Source: Thermoprotei archaeon
Lineage (GTDB): Archaea > Thermoproteota > Methanomethylicia > Nezhaarchaeales > WYZ-LMO8
Length of the DNA: 5,335 nucleotides
Direction: 5' to 3'
Assembly (NCBI GenBank): GCA_003650865.1
Contig: QMSN01000082.1
Span: forward strand, 1-5,335
Positions 4,049 to 5,335 of the stretch are shown piece after piece. Both the position numbers and the translations under genes were made by a program. Numbering within the stretch: the first letter of the stretch is position 1; each line of letters starts with the position of its first letter. Below the pieces are notes generated by a model. The model was not told where the DNA came from and ran no database searches. It worked only from the letters and a program-made list of their open reading frames with translations.

Positions 4049-5335
4049 CTACATCCTAGAGACGAGCCTCAAGTTAAGGGCTTTAGCGCCGCTCTCCATA
4101 ACCGTCTTGATGGAGTAGACGAGCATGAGCCTAGCTCTCCTAGTCTCCTCATCCCTCTCCCTTATCACGTTGACCCTCTCGTAGTACGAGTTGAACTCCT
4201 CGCTGAGCTGGTTTAGGTATAGCGCGACTATCTCAGGCCTAAGCTCGTCAGCGGCTTCAACCAGCATCTGAGGGTACTTGGACATGGATATGATCATCTC
4301 CCTCTCCTGCCTATCCGTGAGCTTCGAGGTGTCCACGTCGCCTCCAGGCTGAAAGCCGCTCTTCCTAAGTATCCCTAGGGCTCTGACGTAGGTGTAGTTT
4401 ATGAAGGGAAAGCTGTTCCTTTCGAAGTTTACGACTTGGTCCCACCTGAACACCATAGGCTTTGACGCTGTGACGCTTACAAGGGCGTACTTGACAGCTC
4501 CTACACCTACGACCTCAGATATCTCCTTCTTCTCGTCAGGGCTTAGCGCTTGCCCACGCTTCTCCACTTCAGCCTTAACCCTCTCGACAGCTTCGTTGAG
4601 CAAGTCGTCTAGCGCTATGTACCTTCCCCTCCTACTCGACATCTTAGCTCCAGGTAGCCTGACGAGCTCGTAGGCGTAGTGTAGATACCTCTCCTGCACG
4701 TCTCTAACGCCTAGGAGGGCAAGGGCCACTTTGAGCTGGAGTTGCGCTAAGCTCTGCTCAACCCCTATGACGTTGATTGCCTTGTCAGCCCTCTTAAGCT
4801 TCCAGAGGGCGTAGGCTATGTCCCTAGTCGTGTATAGAGTTGTGCCGTCAGCTCTCTTCAAGGTTAGCTTGGGTATCTCCTTGGACTGCAAGCCCCACTT
4901 CTCCTTTAGATTGAGTGTTGAGGCGACTTCATCCACATTTAGGACTAAGGCTCCTTCAACATCGTCTATGGCCCAAGGCGCTACCTCGCTCATCCTCCTT
5001 ATGATCTCCTCAGTTGCACCACTCCAAACAGCTATCTCGCTCTCCCAGTCCCAGCCGTCGAAGCTTATCCAGAGCCTTGATAAGGTCTGCTTAAAGCCCT
5101 CTATGACTGCGTTGCAGAGCTCCCTAACCTCACTTACAGCGCCTTTAACTCCCTCCTCGTAGTCCTTGTTGAGCCTCGATATTATGGCCCTCGGATCTCC
5201 ATCACTACTAACCTTCTCTAGAAGCTCGTCGAATAGTGAGGGCTCTCGCTCTCTAAGCTCATAGGCTACTCCAACCCACTCATCTATCTTCTTGGTTAGC
5301 TGAAGCCTCTCCTCATCAGTCTTGCAGGCCTCAAG
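4049..5335 (-). CDS. argS: Arginyl-tRNA synthetase, C-terminal 428 residues (5' end outside the window)
   Basis: This class I aminoacyl-tRNA synthetase joins arginine to tRNA-Arg in the cytosol. The open frame runs unbroken from the window edge at 5335 to TAG (4049-4051). The N-terminal tRNA-contacting domain and HIGH motif, about 200 residues, lie outside. Visible in order are ISFDGWDWESE...VWSG, an insertion-domain signature of archaeal ArgRS (5068-5023); LKRADGTTLYTTRDIAYALWK, the conserved Rossmann-fold segment; KMSSRRG (4645-4625), the KMSKS-type ATP loop; and the all-helical DALR anticodon-binding domain with INYTYVRAL, RPEIVALYLNQL and a final NLRLVSRM. An internal ATG at 4993 is not the start, because homology continues upstream of it. 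The gene is convergent with the ferredoxin gene, with a single base (4048) between stop codons. No broken motif is seen. Confidence 0.97.
   Translation of the reverse strand, partial: LEACKTDEERLQLTKKIDEWVGVAYELREREPSLFDELLEKVSSDGDPRAIISRLNKDYEEGVKGAVSEVRELCNAVIEGFKQTLSRLWISFDGWDWESEIAVWSGATEEIIRRMSEVAPWAIDDVEGALVLNVDEVASTLNLKEKWGLQSKEIPKLTLKRADGTTLYTTRDIAYALWKLKRADKAINVIGVEQSLAQLQLKVALALLGVRDVQERYLHYAYELVRLPGAKMSSRRGRYIALDDLLNEAVERVKAEVEKRGQALSPDEKKEISEVVGVGAVKYALVSVTASKPMVFRWDQVVNFERNSFPFINYTYVRALGILRKSGFQPGGDVDTSKLTDRQEREMIISMSKYPQMLVEAADELRPEIVALYLNQLSEEFNSYYERVNVIRERDEETRRARLMLVYSIKTVMESGAKALNLRLVSRM

Noticed and set aside
4401..4673. Plus-strand open frames opposite argS (also 4818-5162)
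   Set aside because: Shadows of argS; Ser/Thr/Leu-rich with no family signature.

Overview
The window looks like chromosomal DNA of an archaeon of the TACK group (Thermoproteota/Thaumarchaeota relatives). The evidence is a PolB1-type family B DNA polymerase, an archaeal-type arginyl-tRNA synthetase, a Pyrococcus-like ferredoxin with Asp in place of one cluster cysteine, and TATA-like boxes upstream of genes. Arg is written almost only as AGG/AGA and Ile very often as ATA, which is common in thermophiles. The lineage cannot be fixed more closely by eye.

Layout. Positions 1-1959 (minus) hold the first 653 codons of polB; the window edge cuts the gene inside catalytic motif C (YGDTD). Just upstream and overlapping it by 7 nt is a 65-72 residue CxxC/CxxH putative zinc protein (1953 to 2150 or 2171, minus), so the two look translationally coupled. 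Positions 2172-2333 are a divergent intergenic region with a TATA-like box and three GTGGAG hexamers spaced exactly 11 nt apart. A tRNA-Arg(GCG) with encoded CCA lies at 2334-2410 (plus). The spacer at 2411-2606 has three CCTTCAG heptamers, a perfect 10-bp inverted repeat and a possible 27-residue ORF.

From 2607 the plus strand carries a redox-flavoured stretch: an intact OsmC-family peroxiredoxin (2607-3062), a frameshifted remnant of the C-terminal end of a flavodiiron protein (about 3141-3376), an unrecognised gene (3432-3817) whose two halves are joined by a -1 shift at the heptamer C CCA AAA immediately before a UAG stop, and a dicluster ferredoxin (3835-4047). The ferredoxin meets the minus-strand argS gene (4049 to beyond 5335) tail to tail, with one base between the stop codons.

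How the genes fit together. The left part is information processing (replicative polymerase with a candidate small partner; tRNA-Arg), the right end is translation (ArgRS, which would charge that tRNA), and the middle is oxidative-stress and electron-transfer genes with visible decay. The points most worth following up are the possible programmed -1 frameshift at 3572-3581, the polB-linked zinc protein, and the decayed flavodiiron gene beside an OsmC gene and a ferredoxin.
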